Source of the DNA: Gammaproteobacteria bacterium
GTDB lineage: Bacteria; Pseudomonadota; Gammaproteobacteria; Pseudomonadales; UBA7434
Direction: 5' to 3'
DNA: 6,721 nt
Assembly: GCA_024280785.1 (NCBI GenBank)
Contig: JAJRPK010000274.1
Span: 1-6,721 of the forward strand
Below are positions 1 through 6,379 of this stretch, piece after piece. Below the pieces are notes generated by a model, which was not told the DNA's origin, searched no databases, and worked only from the letters and a program-made list of their open reading frames with translations. Both the position numbers and the translations under genes were made by a program. How positions within the stretch are numbered: position 1 is the stretch's first letter; each line of letters opens with the position of its first letter.

Positions 1-649
1 CGTCTTCATAAAACCACTTGTCTTTCTCTCCACTTTGCTCGTCGAGAAAAGTAAGGGTAAGGCCCGGGCATAATACGGCTTTCGCGCGCAAAACATGTTG
101 TAACCGTCGCACCGAAAACTTAATCGAATCAAAATATTTTTTGTCGGGCCAAAATCTCACCGAAGTACCACTATTGCGCTGGCCAACAGTACCTGTTTCT
201 TTTAATTTAGTTTTACGTTTCCCGTCGGCAAAAGATATATTATACTGTTTGCCATTACGTCGAATATCGACTTCGAGCCGAGTAGATAAAGCATTGACGA
301 CCGACACCCCCACTCCGTGCAAACCACCCGAGAACTGATAATTTTTGTTAGAAAATTTACCGCCAGCATGAAGCCGGGTCAATATGAGTTCAACGCCCGA
401 TATTTTGTGCTGCGGATGAATATCCACAGGCATACCACGACCATTATCTACGGCCGACAACGAGCCATCCTTATGCAATATGACATCAATCCGGTCAGCG
501 TAGCCAGCCAAAGCCTCGTCCACCGAGTTATCAATAACTTCTTGCGCCAAATGGTTGGGACGAAGTGTGTCGGTATACATCCCCGGTCGTTTTCGAACAG
601 GCTCAAGCCCTGTTAATACTTCGATAGAATCAGCATTGTAGTCAGACAT
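1..649 (-). CDS. parE: DNA topoisomerase IV subunit B, N-terminal part (runs off left edge)
   Basis: ParE is the ATPase subunit of topoisomerase IV, which with ParC decatenates daughter chromosomes in the cytoplasm. Reading the minus strand from the ATG at 647-649 gives 216 codons with no stop, continuing past base 1. The protein opens MSDYNADSIEVLTGLEPVRK, nearly the same as the ParE start in E. coli. The GHKL ATPase motifs are all present: the N-box EVIDNSVDEA at residues 37-46 (catalytic Glu37, Mg-binding Asn41), DNGRGMP at 68-74, and the ATP-lid region GGKFSNKNYQFSGGLHGVG at 96-114. The stretch NSGTSVRFWPD, typical of ParE, follows further on. The transducer, Toprim and C-terminal parts lie outside the window. 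There is no strong Shine-Dalgarno before the ATG. The gene lies 159 bp downstream of yqiA on the same strand. The open frames on the opposite strand here are shadows. Identity is certain to my eye; GyrB is less likely given the N-terminal sequence and the yqiA/cpdA context. Confidence 0.97.
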   Translation of the reverse strand, partial: MSDYNADSIEVLTGLEPVRKRPGMYTDTLRPNHLAQEVIDNSVDEALAGYADRIDVILHKDGSLSAVDNGRGMPVDIHPQHKISGVELILTRLHAGGKFSNKNYQFSGGLHGVGVSVVNALSTRLEVDIRRNGKQYNISFADGKRKTKLKETGTVGQRNSGTSVRFWPDKKYFDSIKFSVRRLQHVLRAKAVLCPGLTLTFLDEQSGEKDKWFYED

Positions 650-780
650 AAGGGCAATCCATCATAGATAGGTTGACAAGCAAAAAGTCATTATTAATAA
701 ACAAGCAATAAGCAGATTGAAACATCGACCAATAATTTAGCAACGATTATGTTGCATGGATACGGCAGCTTTTTCTTCTT

Positions 781-799
781 CATTCATTCATTCATTCAT
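781..799. repeat. Tetranucleotide tandem repeat CATT (4 full copies plus CAT)
   Basis: A short simple-sequence repeat lies in the yqiA-parE spacer. Read on the minus strand (the coding direction of both genes) it is ATGA repeated, giving five overlapping ATG triplets in rotating frames. The flanks TTCTTC (left) and GAAGAAGA (right) are complementary, so the repeat would sit in the loop of an 8-bp stem. Such tetranucleotide runs can vary by slippage, but whether this one varies is unknown. Confidence 0.8.
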
Positions 800-808
800 A
801 GAAGAAGA

Positions 809-1375
809 CTAATTATCCAGAAAATCTACAATTTCGGCTAACCAATAGCCGAAACGGGTAAAGCTGTGATTGCCGCCGTATTCGATAACACTTCGACAAT
901 CTTGATAGTATTCAGCGGCATCTAGAAAATCGAGCGTTTCATCCAGGGTTTGGGTGAGCAAAAACCGGTTCTTTGGGTCAATCAATTTACTAACTTTTAA
1001 CTCGCGCAACTCTATCATATGTTGTTCGGTCAGCGTGTAAGTTTCACCCGTATAATTGTTCTTTTGCAGCCCTAAGTAAGCGGACAATAATCTATGCGGC
1101 GTAATGGCGGGATTAACCAGAACTGCCTTACAGCCATAGTATTCAGCCAAATAGTTAGCGTAGTAGCCGCCAAGAGAGCTGCCGATAAACACAGGTTGAT
1201 CTACCGCGTCGACCAAACCCTTAAGCAGGTCTATAGCACAGACAGGTGCATAGGGTATTTGTGGGGCAATACAAGTCCATTGCGGGTAATAATTTTGAAT
1301 GAAATCTATAGTTAGTTGAGCTTTATGTGATTGTGGGGAACTGTTGTATCCATGTAAGTAAATAAGCGTTTTCAC
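809..1375 (-). CDS. yqiA: YqiA-family alpha/beta-hydrolase esterase
   Basis: This is a small cytoplasmic esterase of the UPF0227/YqiA family. The E. coli protein hydrolyses short acyl and palmitoyl esters; its physiological substrate is not settled. The 188-residue product matches the family length (about 190). It opens with the family signature YLHGYNSSPQSHK at residues 6-18. The nucleophile elbow GSSLGG is at 65-70 with Ser67 as the likely nucleophile, the probable acid is Asp145 in TLDETLDF, and the catalytic His170 lies in GGNHSF. The YTGETYTL stretch at 108-115 is also typical. The start codon is GTG (1373-1375), supported by AAGGG five bases upstream and by the family N-terminus. The gene usually lies directly next to cpdA. 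Here it is separated from cpdA by copAB and 625 bp of non-coding DNA, so it cannot share a simple transcript with cpdA unless the message runs antisense through copAB. The + frame at 1094-1315 is a shadow. Confidence 0.95.
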   Translation of the reverse strand: MKTLIYLHGYNSSPQSHKAQLTIDFIQNYYPQWTCIAPQIPYAPVCAIDLLKGLVDAVDQPVFIGSSLGGYYANYLAEYYGCKAVLVNPAITPHRLLSAYLGLQKNNYTGETYTLTEQHMIELRELKVSKLIDPKNRFLLTQTLDETLDFLDAAEYYQDCRSVIEYGGNHSFTRFGYWLAEIVDFLDN

Positions 1376-1380
1376 AAGAT

Positions 1381-1385
1381 CCCTT
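1381..1385 (-). promoter_or_regulatory. Ribosome binding site fixing the yqiA GTG start
   Basis: Minus-strand AAGGG lies five bases before the GTG at 1373-1375. It supports GTG initiation and matches the family N-terminus; no in-frame ATG upstream competes. Confidence 0.6.
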
Positions 1386-1559
1386 TTTAATGTCTAAGTG
1401 GAGATAAACTTTGAGCCACACTAATCAATTCAGAAAATAATTCGCAACCCGGGGGTGGATCAACAGTATAAATTTAACTAATAAAGGACTTTCATATAGA
1501 AAGTTTAAGAGCGAGTTGCGTCAGTTTACCTGAACATCTGATGCTGGAAAATACTGCAT

Positions 1560-1781
1560 TCGGCCTTTCTTTTCAACACGCTGGTTTAAAAAGTTTCGTT
1601 TTTATGAACATTCATCAACTCGCGGTTTTGCGTCCGACCTCCTCCGGACCAGACCTCACACTCAAGCCCGGTAACCCTTGCCTTCCGCTAGTAATTAACG
1701 TCTAATCTCAACATTGTTTTCGATGGCAATCTTGCGACAGAGGACTTTCACCTCATTAGTTCATGCCCATGCTGGGCATAC
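1560..1781 (-). mobile_element. Group II intron relic (5' end, domain I only)
   Basis: Read on the minus strand from 1781 downward, the sequence starts GTATGCCC, close to the GUGYG 5' consensus of group II introns. A GCCCA/TGGGC hairpin follows (1765-1777), then GAGG-TGAAAGT-CCTC (1740-1754), which is the common GUGAAAGUCC element. Next comes CTAGCGGAAGGCAAGGGT (within 1674-1692), a very characteristic domain I stretch, then a GTGAGGTCTGG segment and GGAGGTCGGACGCAAAACC (within 1624-1646). The order and spacing match domain I of bacterial group II introns as I remember them. The 1621-1781 part is well supported; 1560-1620 is a tentative extension. There is no reverse transcriptase ORF and no domain V hairpin toward yqiA, so the element is truncated and cannot splice. 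It could have entered with, or marked the site of, the copAB insertion. Confidence 0.72.
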
Positions 1782-1862
1782 ATAAAGTATCCGTCGAAGA
1801 TAAAAACACATCGCTTCGCCACACTCTGCATAAATGGCCGATTAGTATTGACGTTAGGCCTA

Positions 1863-1912
1863 CAAATATCAAGATAATGAGAGTATTTGGAAATTACTGG
1901 GTTTGATATTTG
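1863..1912. repeat. 10-bp perfect inverted repeat upstream of copA
   Basis: CAAATATCAA at 1863-1872 is the exact reverse complement of TTGATATTTG at 1903-1912, with a 30-base spacer. The arms are 40 bp apart, close to four helical turns, so the two would face the same side of the DNA. The right arm overlaps a possible -35 (TTGATA). It could be a pair of regulator half-sites or a leader hairpin; the regulator is unknown. Confidence 0.6.
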
Positions 1913-1932
1913 AATGTTTCAGGTAATACAAA
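1903..1932 (+). promoter_or_regulatory. Weak candidate copA promoter
   Basis: TTGATA (1903-1908) and TACAAA (1927-1932) are separated by 18 bases and lie about 70 bp before the copA ATG. Both boxes are imperfect, which would fit a promoter that needs an activator. This is inference from box similarity only. Confidence 0.25.
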
Positions 1933-1954
1933 TTCAGCTGATGCATATAGTTTT

Positions 1955-1976
1955 TTTGTAAAAATCAACTTACAAA
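1955..1976. promoter_or_regulatory. Possible operator, TTTGTAA-N8-TTACAAA
   Basis: A 7-bp inverted repeat with an 8-base spacer ends 24 bases before the copA start codon. Its size suits a dimeric regulator, such as a copper-responsive response regulator of the CopR/CusR kind. No regulator gene lies in the window and I cannot match the half-sites to a known box with confidence. Confidence 0.35.
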
Positions 1977-2000
1977 CTAAAACCCGTTGGGAAGGTATTT

Positions 2001-3698
2001 ATGAACAAAAATCATCATCTGTTTATGGCTAGACGTCGCTTCGTTAAGGGCATGGCGGCGGGCACCGTTATGGCGTCATCAAGCATGGTAAGCCGCTTTT
2101 CGTGGGCGAATGCGAATTCTGACTCGTCTGGGCTAAGCGGTACCGAGTTTGATCTCGAGGTTGCAACTCTTCCTGTTAATTTCACTGGCGTAGAGCGTAC
2201 AGCAACCGTTGTGAACGGTTTGTTACCAGGACCTATTTTGAGAGTTAAGGAGGGAGATACCGTAACTATACGGGTCACCAATAGACTAGATGAGATGACT
2301 AGCATTCATTGGCATGGAATTATTCTTGACCCTGAAATGGATGGTGTTCCCGGCATCAGCTTTCCGGGCATTGAACCAGGCGAGACGTTCGTACACCAGT
2401 TCAAAGTCGTGCAACATGGTACGTATTGGTATCACGCCCATACGTTGCATGAACAAACGGGTATGTATGGCGCATTGATAATTGAACCACTTATTCAATC
2501 AGACGAGCCGAAAGTTGATCGTGATTACCCTGTTTTGCTTAGTGATTGGACAGATGAAAATCCGGTTGATGTCTATATGAATCTGAAAAAAATGGGTGGT
2601 TACTACAATTACCAACAACTCACTGTAGGCGACTTCATAGATGATGTTTCAGTACTGGGTATCGGCAATGCTATTTCGAAACGATTGATCTGGAACAAAA
2701 CCCGAATGAGTCCGACTGATTTTAGCGACGTCACCGCTGCAACCTATACCTATTTGATGAATGGCAATTCTCCAACGGGTAATTGGACCGGGCTTGCAAA
2801 ACAGGGAGAGCGGGTGCGGCTACGCTTTATCGGCGCGGGGACGGCAACCTATTTTGACGTTCGAATTCCGGGGCTAAAATTAACTGTTATATCTACTGAC
2901 GGCCAACGCATTAGCCCCGTAGTTGTAGATGAATTTAGAATTGGACCGGGTGAAACTTACGATGTAATTGTCGAACTTCCCGATGATCAAGCGTATACGA
3001 TTTTTGCGCAATCCATGGATCGATCTGGTTATGCTCGAGGCACACTTTCGCCGCGAGGAGATATGCAGGCAGAAATTCCTAAACTTGACGATCCGGTACT
3101 TCTAGAACTCGTGGATATGATGGGGCAAATGGCTCAAAAAGACGGCGAGGGCAATGCGATGAAAATGATGAACCGCAAAAACCCCAACCATTCTCGAGCC
3201 GAATACGGCCCGGGTGTCGACATGCGTATTGATTACCCGCGCGTGAATCTAGACGACCCAGGGCCAGGATTACGCAATAATGGTCGCCGCACTCTTACTT
3301 ATGCAGACCTAAAAAGTTTATCCCCCATTGAGGACCAAAGGGCACCTACTCAAGAAATCGAACTACATTTGACCGGAAATATGGAACGGTTTATCTGGTC
3401 TATTGATGGCTTGAAACTAAACGAAGCGAAGCCACTTCACTTTCGAAAGGGCGAACGGATCCGTGTGATTTTTCACAACGATAGCACTATGGCGCACCCA
3501 ATGCACTTGCACGGCATGTGGTCTGATTTGGAATCGTCTGAAGGTGTGTTTCAGGTCAGAAAACACACCATTTCAGTACTGCCCGCGCAGCGAGTTAGCA
3601 TGTTGGTAACTGCAGATGCGGAAGGTCGATGGGCCTTCCATTGTCATTTGCTCTATCACATGGCCGCGGGCATGTTTAGGGAGGTGGTTGTCGCATGA
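2001..3698 (+). CDS. copA: CopA-family periplasmic multicopper oxidase (copper resistance)
   Basis: This is a copper-resistance multicopper oxidase of the CopA/PcoA type, thought to oxidise Cu(I) and bind copper in the periplasm. The 565-residue product starts with a TAT signal: the twin-arginine motif RRRFVKG at 11-17, a hydrophobic stretch to about 30, and likely cleavage after ANA at 36-38. Three cupredoxin domains follow, roughly 50-165, 175-345 and 445-565. All copper ligands are visible: HWH at 103-105, HAH at 145-147, HPMHLH at 499-504, and HCHLLYHMAAGM at 547-558 (type 1 ligands His499, Cys548, His553, Met558). The middle-domain stretch YFDVRIPGLKLTV is typical of CopA rather than CueO or laccases. 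It is shorter than the P. syringae and Pco proteins (about 605-609 residues): the long Met-rich repeat is reduced to scattered Met at 373-390. GGAAGG at 1990-1995, five bases before the ATG, supports this start. The gene overlaps copB by four bases, so the two are coupled. Confidence 0.95.
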   Translation: MNKNHHLFMARRRFVKGMAAGTVMASSSMVSRFSWANANSDSSGLSGTEFDLEVATLPVNFTGVERTATVVNGLLPGPILRVKEGDTVTIRVTNRLDEMTSIHWHGIILDPEMDGVPGISFPGIEPGETFVHQFKVVQHGTYWYHAHTLHEQTGMYGALIIEPLIQSDEPKVDRDYPVLLSDWTDENPVDVYMNLKKMGGYYNYQQLTVGDFIDDVSVLGIGNAISKRLIWNKTRMSPTDFSDVTAATYTYLMNGNSPTGNWTGLAKQGERVRLRFIGAGTATYFDVRIPGLKLTVISTDGQRISPVVVDEFRIGPGETYDVIVELPDDQAYTIFAQSMDRSGYARGTLSPRGDMQAEIPKLDDPVLLELVDMMGQMAQKDGEGNAMKMMNRKNPNHSRAEYGPGVDMRIDYPRVNLDDPGPGLRNNGRRTLTYADLKSLSPIEDQRAPTQEIELHLTGNMERFIWSIDGLKLNEAKPLHFRKGERIRVIFHNDSTMAHPMHLHGMWSDLESSEGVFQVRKHTISVLPAQRVSMLVTADAEGRWAFHCHLLYHMAAGMFREVVVA

Positions 3699-4606
3699 AA
3701 AAATCAATCATCAATCAAAGATTATGCCGAGAACTAAGACCGCTGCTCTTGATTTCGTTGCTACTAGGGAGCGGCGCTATTTCCGTACCAGCCTTCGCGG
3801 AAGCAACGGAAGCGAAATCAGAGTCTGGTGCAGCAGGAATGGTGCCCGCAATGAAGGAAGGCTCAATGCAAGGAGGGGCTGCGCCGGAGGATGCTCGGGA
3901 TCCAAATGCGTATTCTGGTGGCTACGAGTATCGAGGTATGGCTGGCTGGGAAGAAACCGATGAAATCGTATTTAGCAAAGTTATAGCTGATCAACTTGAG
4001 TATCGTAACAATGATGGAAATGATTCTTTACGTTGGGATATACAAGGATGGCGTGGCACGGATTACAACAAATTTTGGTTTAAATTTGAAGGTGAAGACG
4101 ACACCTCATCTGGAGCCGGTGATTTGGAACTGCAAGCGCTTTATAGCCACTCAATTGATCCGTTCTGGGACTTTCAAATAGGCGCACGTTATGACCGAGT
4201 TGATAATGGAGTTACGACGAGTAATCGTTTTTTTGCGGTTATTGGTCTGCAGGGATTAGCGCCTTACTGGTTTGAGTTAGAGCCTGCGGTCTTTATCAGC
4301 GAAGACGGCGATGTATCCGCTCGCCTTGTTTCAACGTATGACCTTTTATTTACGCAACGATTAATTTTACAACCGCGTTTGGAAGTCAATGCCGCTGCAA
4401 ATGAAGTGCGTGAATTCGGGATTGGAAAAGGCATTAACGATATCCAACTGGGTTTTCGGTTGAGGTACGAAATAATGAGAGAAGTTGCACCGTATATCGG
4501 GCTGTCTTGGAGCAAACTAGTTGGCAATACCGAGGATATGGCGCGCGCTGCTGGCGAGGACGTGAATAATTTTGCCGTTGTAGTGGGTATTCGATTGTGG
4601 TTTTAG
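3695..4606 (+). CDS. copB: CopB copper-resistance outer-membrane protein
   Basis: CopB/PcoB proteins are outer-membrane beta-barrels that work with CopA in copper resistance; their exact transport or binding role is not settled. The 303-residue product (family about 295-330) has a Sec signal peptide: KKS at the start, a hydrophobic core at about 16-30 and likely cleavage after AFA at 33-35. A short Met-containing linker follows (Met49, Met53, Met58), then the barrel from about residue 78. Family-like segments include ALYSHSIDPFWDFQIGARYD (148-167), LQGLAPYWFELEPAVF (185-200), YDLLFTQRLILQPRLEVN (215-232) and LGFRLRYEI. The chain ends in Phe (LWF), the usual outer-membrane protein end signal. 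The ATG overlaps the copA stop as ATGA, indicating translational coupling. The Met/His-rich N-terminal repeat seen in P. syringae CopB is weak here. It converges with cpdA 80 bp downstream; I see no clear terminator hairpin between them. Confidence 0.93.
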   Translation: MKKSIINQRLCRELRPLLLISLLLGSGAISVPAFAEATEAKSESGAAGMVPAMKEGSMQGGAAPEDARDPNAYSGGYEYRGMAGWEETDEIVFSKVIADQLEYRNNDGNDSLRWDIQGWRGTDYNKFWFKFEGEDDTSSGAGDLELQALYSHSIDPFWDFQIGARYDRVDNGVTTSNRFFAVIGLQGLAPYWFELEPAVFISEDGDVSARLVSTYDLLFTQRLILQPRLEVNAAANEVREFGIGKGINDIQLGFRLRYEIMREVAPYIGLSWSKLVGNTEDMARAAGEDVNNFAVVVGIRLWF

Positions 4607-4686
4607 ACTAGCTGGGGGGCACTACTTACTTAATCACTTAGCCTCCGTGACTTTGCGGGCCTGGTTAATAGTACGTCAGTGTTCCT

Positions 4687-5595
4687 TTAGCCACTGGAGT
4701 GGCCGTAACCCAGTGAGGCAATATCAACCGGTAAATCGATATTTTGCAAGCGTGAAACCTGTGAATCAATTCGACCATCATCATGTAAATCGAGCCAACG
4801 ATAACCCGGCGCACAGCTGTCAACACTAAACTCGTTGTGGTTTGGTGCGAACTGGGCGCAAGTAGAAGGTGCCGCCATTAATTTAACACCCGGCAACCGA
4901 GGGTCTGCGCCACAGTACTCTTGATGCACATGCCCCCAAATAATACCTCGCAATCTAGACTCGCCGGCAAGGATATTAAAAAATTCGTCACCGTCGGCTA
5001 ATCGCTGCTCGTCTAACCAAGTGCACCCAATGGGCACCGGCTGGTGATGAAGACAAATGAGTAAGTGCTCGGCATCAGACGTCACCTTAAGCATATTGTT
5101 TAGACGCTGTAGCTCTTCGTCTCCCAGTTCTCCTGCTACTTGGCCAGGAACTGCTGAATCCAACATCAAAATTGCCCAACGCCCAATCCGTATAATTCGG
5201 GGGAGCTTCGAGCTTCCAACCGACCGCAGCATCATGTCTCGCGAGTCATGGTTACCTGCCAACCATGCGCTAGGAATACCTAGCGGCAGTAATTTACTAA
5301 GCAATCGTTGATAAGCGGTCTCAGCTCCGTGATTGGAAAGATCTCCCGTCGCAAGAATCAATTTTGCGCGGGGTTCAACACTAGCATCTAACTGCTCTGC
5401 ACTGATCAACTTAAGCACGTGGTCGAGACTGACATCGGTATTCATACCGACCAATTCCTCTCCGAGTTGCTCACCCAAATGACAATCAGTAATTTGCACC
5501 ACCCGCACGGGCCCATCAATCGAATCCAGATTGACCGTCATGACCGACTGCTTTAGCAATTGGATAGGCTCGTTGCTATGCGTTTCAATTTTCAT
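4687..5595 (-). CDS. cpdA: 3',5'-cyclic-AMP phosphodiesterase
   Basis: CpdA hydrolyses cAMP to 5'-AMP and so tunes CRP-dependent control; it is a cytoplasmic calcineurin-like metallophosphoesterase of class III. Numbering from the ATG at 5593-5595 (302 residues), the metal-binding motifs are DCH (Asp37, His39), GDLS (Asp85), GNHD (114-117), LHH (183-184) and GHVH (221-224). Segments shared with E. coli CpdA are QITDCHLG, ATGDL, PIGCTWLDEQ, APSTCAQFAPN and DSCAPGYRWLDLH. The E. coli protein has 275 residues; this one has extra residues at both ends. The start is uncertain. A TTG at 5605-5607 would add four residues, and an ATG 18 codons further in would match the E. coli N-terminus better; none has a good Shine-Dalgarno. 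It lies 15 bases after yqiB on the same strand, so the two are probably co-transcribed. Its usual downstream neighbour yqiA has been displaced by copAB. Confidence 0.94.
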   Translation of the reverse strand: MKIETHSNEPIQLLKQSVMTVNLDSIDGPVRVVQITDCHLGEQLGEELVGMNTDVSLDHVLKLISAEQLDASVEPRAKLILATGDLSNHGAETAYQRLLSKLLPLGIPSAWLAGNHDSRDMMLRSVGSSKLPRIIRIGRWAILMLDSAVPGQVAGELGDEELQRLNNMLKVTSDAEHLLICLHHQPVPIGCTWLDEQRLADGDEFFNILAGESRLRGIIWGHVHQEYCGADPRLPGVKLMAAPSTCAQFAPNHNEFSVDSCAPGYRWLDLHDDGRIDSQVSRLQNIDLPVDIASLGYGHSSG

Positions 5596-5610
5596 CTTGA
5601 TTAGCAATAT

Positions 5611-6201
5611 CTAAAAACTGGAGGCTGCTTTGCCGGCGGAGTGAAGATCGGAATCCGCTGGAGTACTAGTGTCAGAGCTCTTGCTTTCATCAACTTTTTT
5701 CATATTGGTAAAACACTCTTGATTACCCTTTATCGAGTATGATTCTCGTCCCATTGCCAAACCCTGGTTTAAACTCAAACTCAGCCACTCTGCCAAAAAC
5801 CGGTTTTGCTGTGCCTTTTCATCCGGTTGAAACATCGAATCGTTAGGATATTCGTAGCTCGCCAAACGACTTCGTTTTCTGTTCCACGCGTATACCTCGG
5901 CCATTTTGACATCGTGATACAAACGTACCGCCATATTAATAAAACCCGGCTCACCTTCTAAATTACTAAAGCTATCGACTTGTACCCTAATATTCAGATC
6001 AGTCGTAAACCGACACTGTTGACGGATAGTAAATTCCAGTAAAGCAGGCTCGGCGGTTGCCAAATCGACCGCAATGGTCAAATTGTCATTCGAGCTCACG
6101 ACTTTGTTCAGCACCGCAGGCACAAGGCGACACAAACGCATATAATTTGCGTCGCAATCGGCCATCATCAATTTTATGTCAAAGCGATATTTTTTTTTCA
6201 C
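5611..6201 (-). CDS. yqiB: YqiB-family DUF1249 protein
   Basis: This is a conserved cytoplasmic protein of unknown function, nearly always found beside cpdA and nudF. The opening KKKYRFDIKLMMADCDANYMRLCRLVP corresponds to the E. coli YqiB start. The core family motifs are VRLYHDVKMAEV at 92-103 and YPNDSMFQPDEKAQQNRFLAEWL at 118-140. The start is GTG (6199-6201), followed at once by a run of nine A. An ATG overlaps it (6201-6203) but reads ATG-TGA and stops. No in-frame ATG lies further upstream, and starting at the later Met12 or Met13 would lose conserved residues. At 196 residues it is longer than E. coli YqiB (about 140); the extra C-terminal tail from about residue 152 is rich in Ser, Asp and Lys and looks disordered. 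cpdA follows 15 bases after the stop. Confidence 0.9.
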   Translation of the reverse strand: MKKKYRFDIKLMMADCDANYMRLCRLVPAVLNKVVSSNDNLTIAVDLATAEPALLEFTIRQQCRFTTDLNIRVQVDSFSNLEGEPGFINMAVRLYHDVKMAEVYAWNRKRSRLASYEYPNDSMFQPDEKAQQNRFLAEWLSLSLNQGLAMGRESYSIKGNQECFTNMKKVDESKSSDTSTPADSDLHSAGKAASSF

Positions 6202-6254
6202 ATTGGCTCTGTTAATTTTTTAAGTGATTTTTTACCCAAAACCCGCGTGTATTC

Positions 6255-6293
6255 AAAGCTCCCTATTAATACCTTTACTAATGTAAGAGCTTT
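6255..6293. repeat. 7-bp inverted repeat upstream of yqiB
   Basis: AAAGCTC (6255-6261) pairs with GAGCTTT (6287-6293); inside, ATTA (6265-6268) can pair with TAAT (6279-6282). On neither strand is it followed by a T-tract, so I do not call it a terminator. It would lie in the 5' leader of yqiB if transcription starts beyond it. Confidence 0.4.
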
Positions 6294-6334
6294 ATTGACG
6301 GCGTTTTTACGACACATCCATCATCGCCACGATT

Positions 6335-6364
6335 ATCCCACCACATTCCACTACATCCCACTAC
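6335..6364. repeat. Three tandem 10-bp repeats, consensus ATCCCACTAC
   Basis: Three head-to-tail copies are ATCCCACCAC, ATTCCACTAC and ATCCCACTAC, each differing from the consensus by at most one base. A ten-base period is close to one helical turn, so the copies face one side of the DNA. The array ends 15 bases before a plus-strand TATAAT, placing it where an activator would sit. Function is inferred only. Confidence 0.65.
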
Positions 6365-6379
6365 AATAACAGCGCCCGC

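Larger units (their letters stand above)
1376..2000. other. Gene-free spacer between yqiA and copA
   Basis: These 625 bp lie between the divergent starts of yqiA (minus) and copA (plus). I see no credible coding region in any frame. The middle (about 1560-1781) resembles a group II intron 5' end on the minus strand. The copA-proximal third holds a 10-bp and a 7-bp inverted repeat. At 1488-1504 there is a small hairpin (ACTTTC, five-base loop, GAAAGT) without a T-tract, so it does not look like a terminator. The absence of coding, together with the intron scrap, suggests an old insertion point that has decayed. Confidence 0.75.

Noticed and set aside
18..616. Two plus-strand ORFs of 106 and 99 codons
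   Set aside because: They lie antisense to the clear parE reading frame and have no recognisable protein features.
694..783. Minus-strand 29-codon ORF starting MKKKKLPYPC from the last ATGA unit
   Set aside because: It is short, has no ribosome site, is simply opened by the repeat and resembles no known leader peptide.
1094..1315. Plus-strand 73-codon ORF
   Set aside because: Shadow of yqiA on the opposite strand.
1844..1862. GTTAGGC as an integron attC core
   Set aside because: No partner GCCTAAC-type core or intervening imperfect palindrome is present.
2015..2498. Minus-strand ORFs of 96 and 70 codons
   Set aside because: Shadows of copA, which has intact domains and motifs throughout.
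1394..4641. CTAAGTG (1394-1400) and CACTTAG (4635-4641) as terminal inverted repeats of the copAB island
   Set aside because: A 7-bp match between two flanks of roughly 80 bases each is about what chance gives, and no target duplication or transposase accompanies it.
4607..4686. Bidirectional terminator between copB and cpdA
   Set aside because: I find no stable stem followed by a T-tract on either strand.
5057..5311. Plus-strand 84-codon ORF
   Set aside because: Shadow of cpdA.
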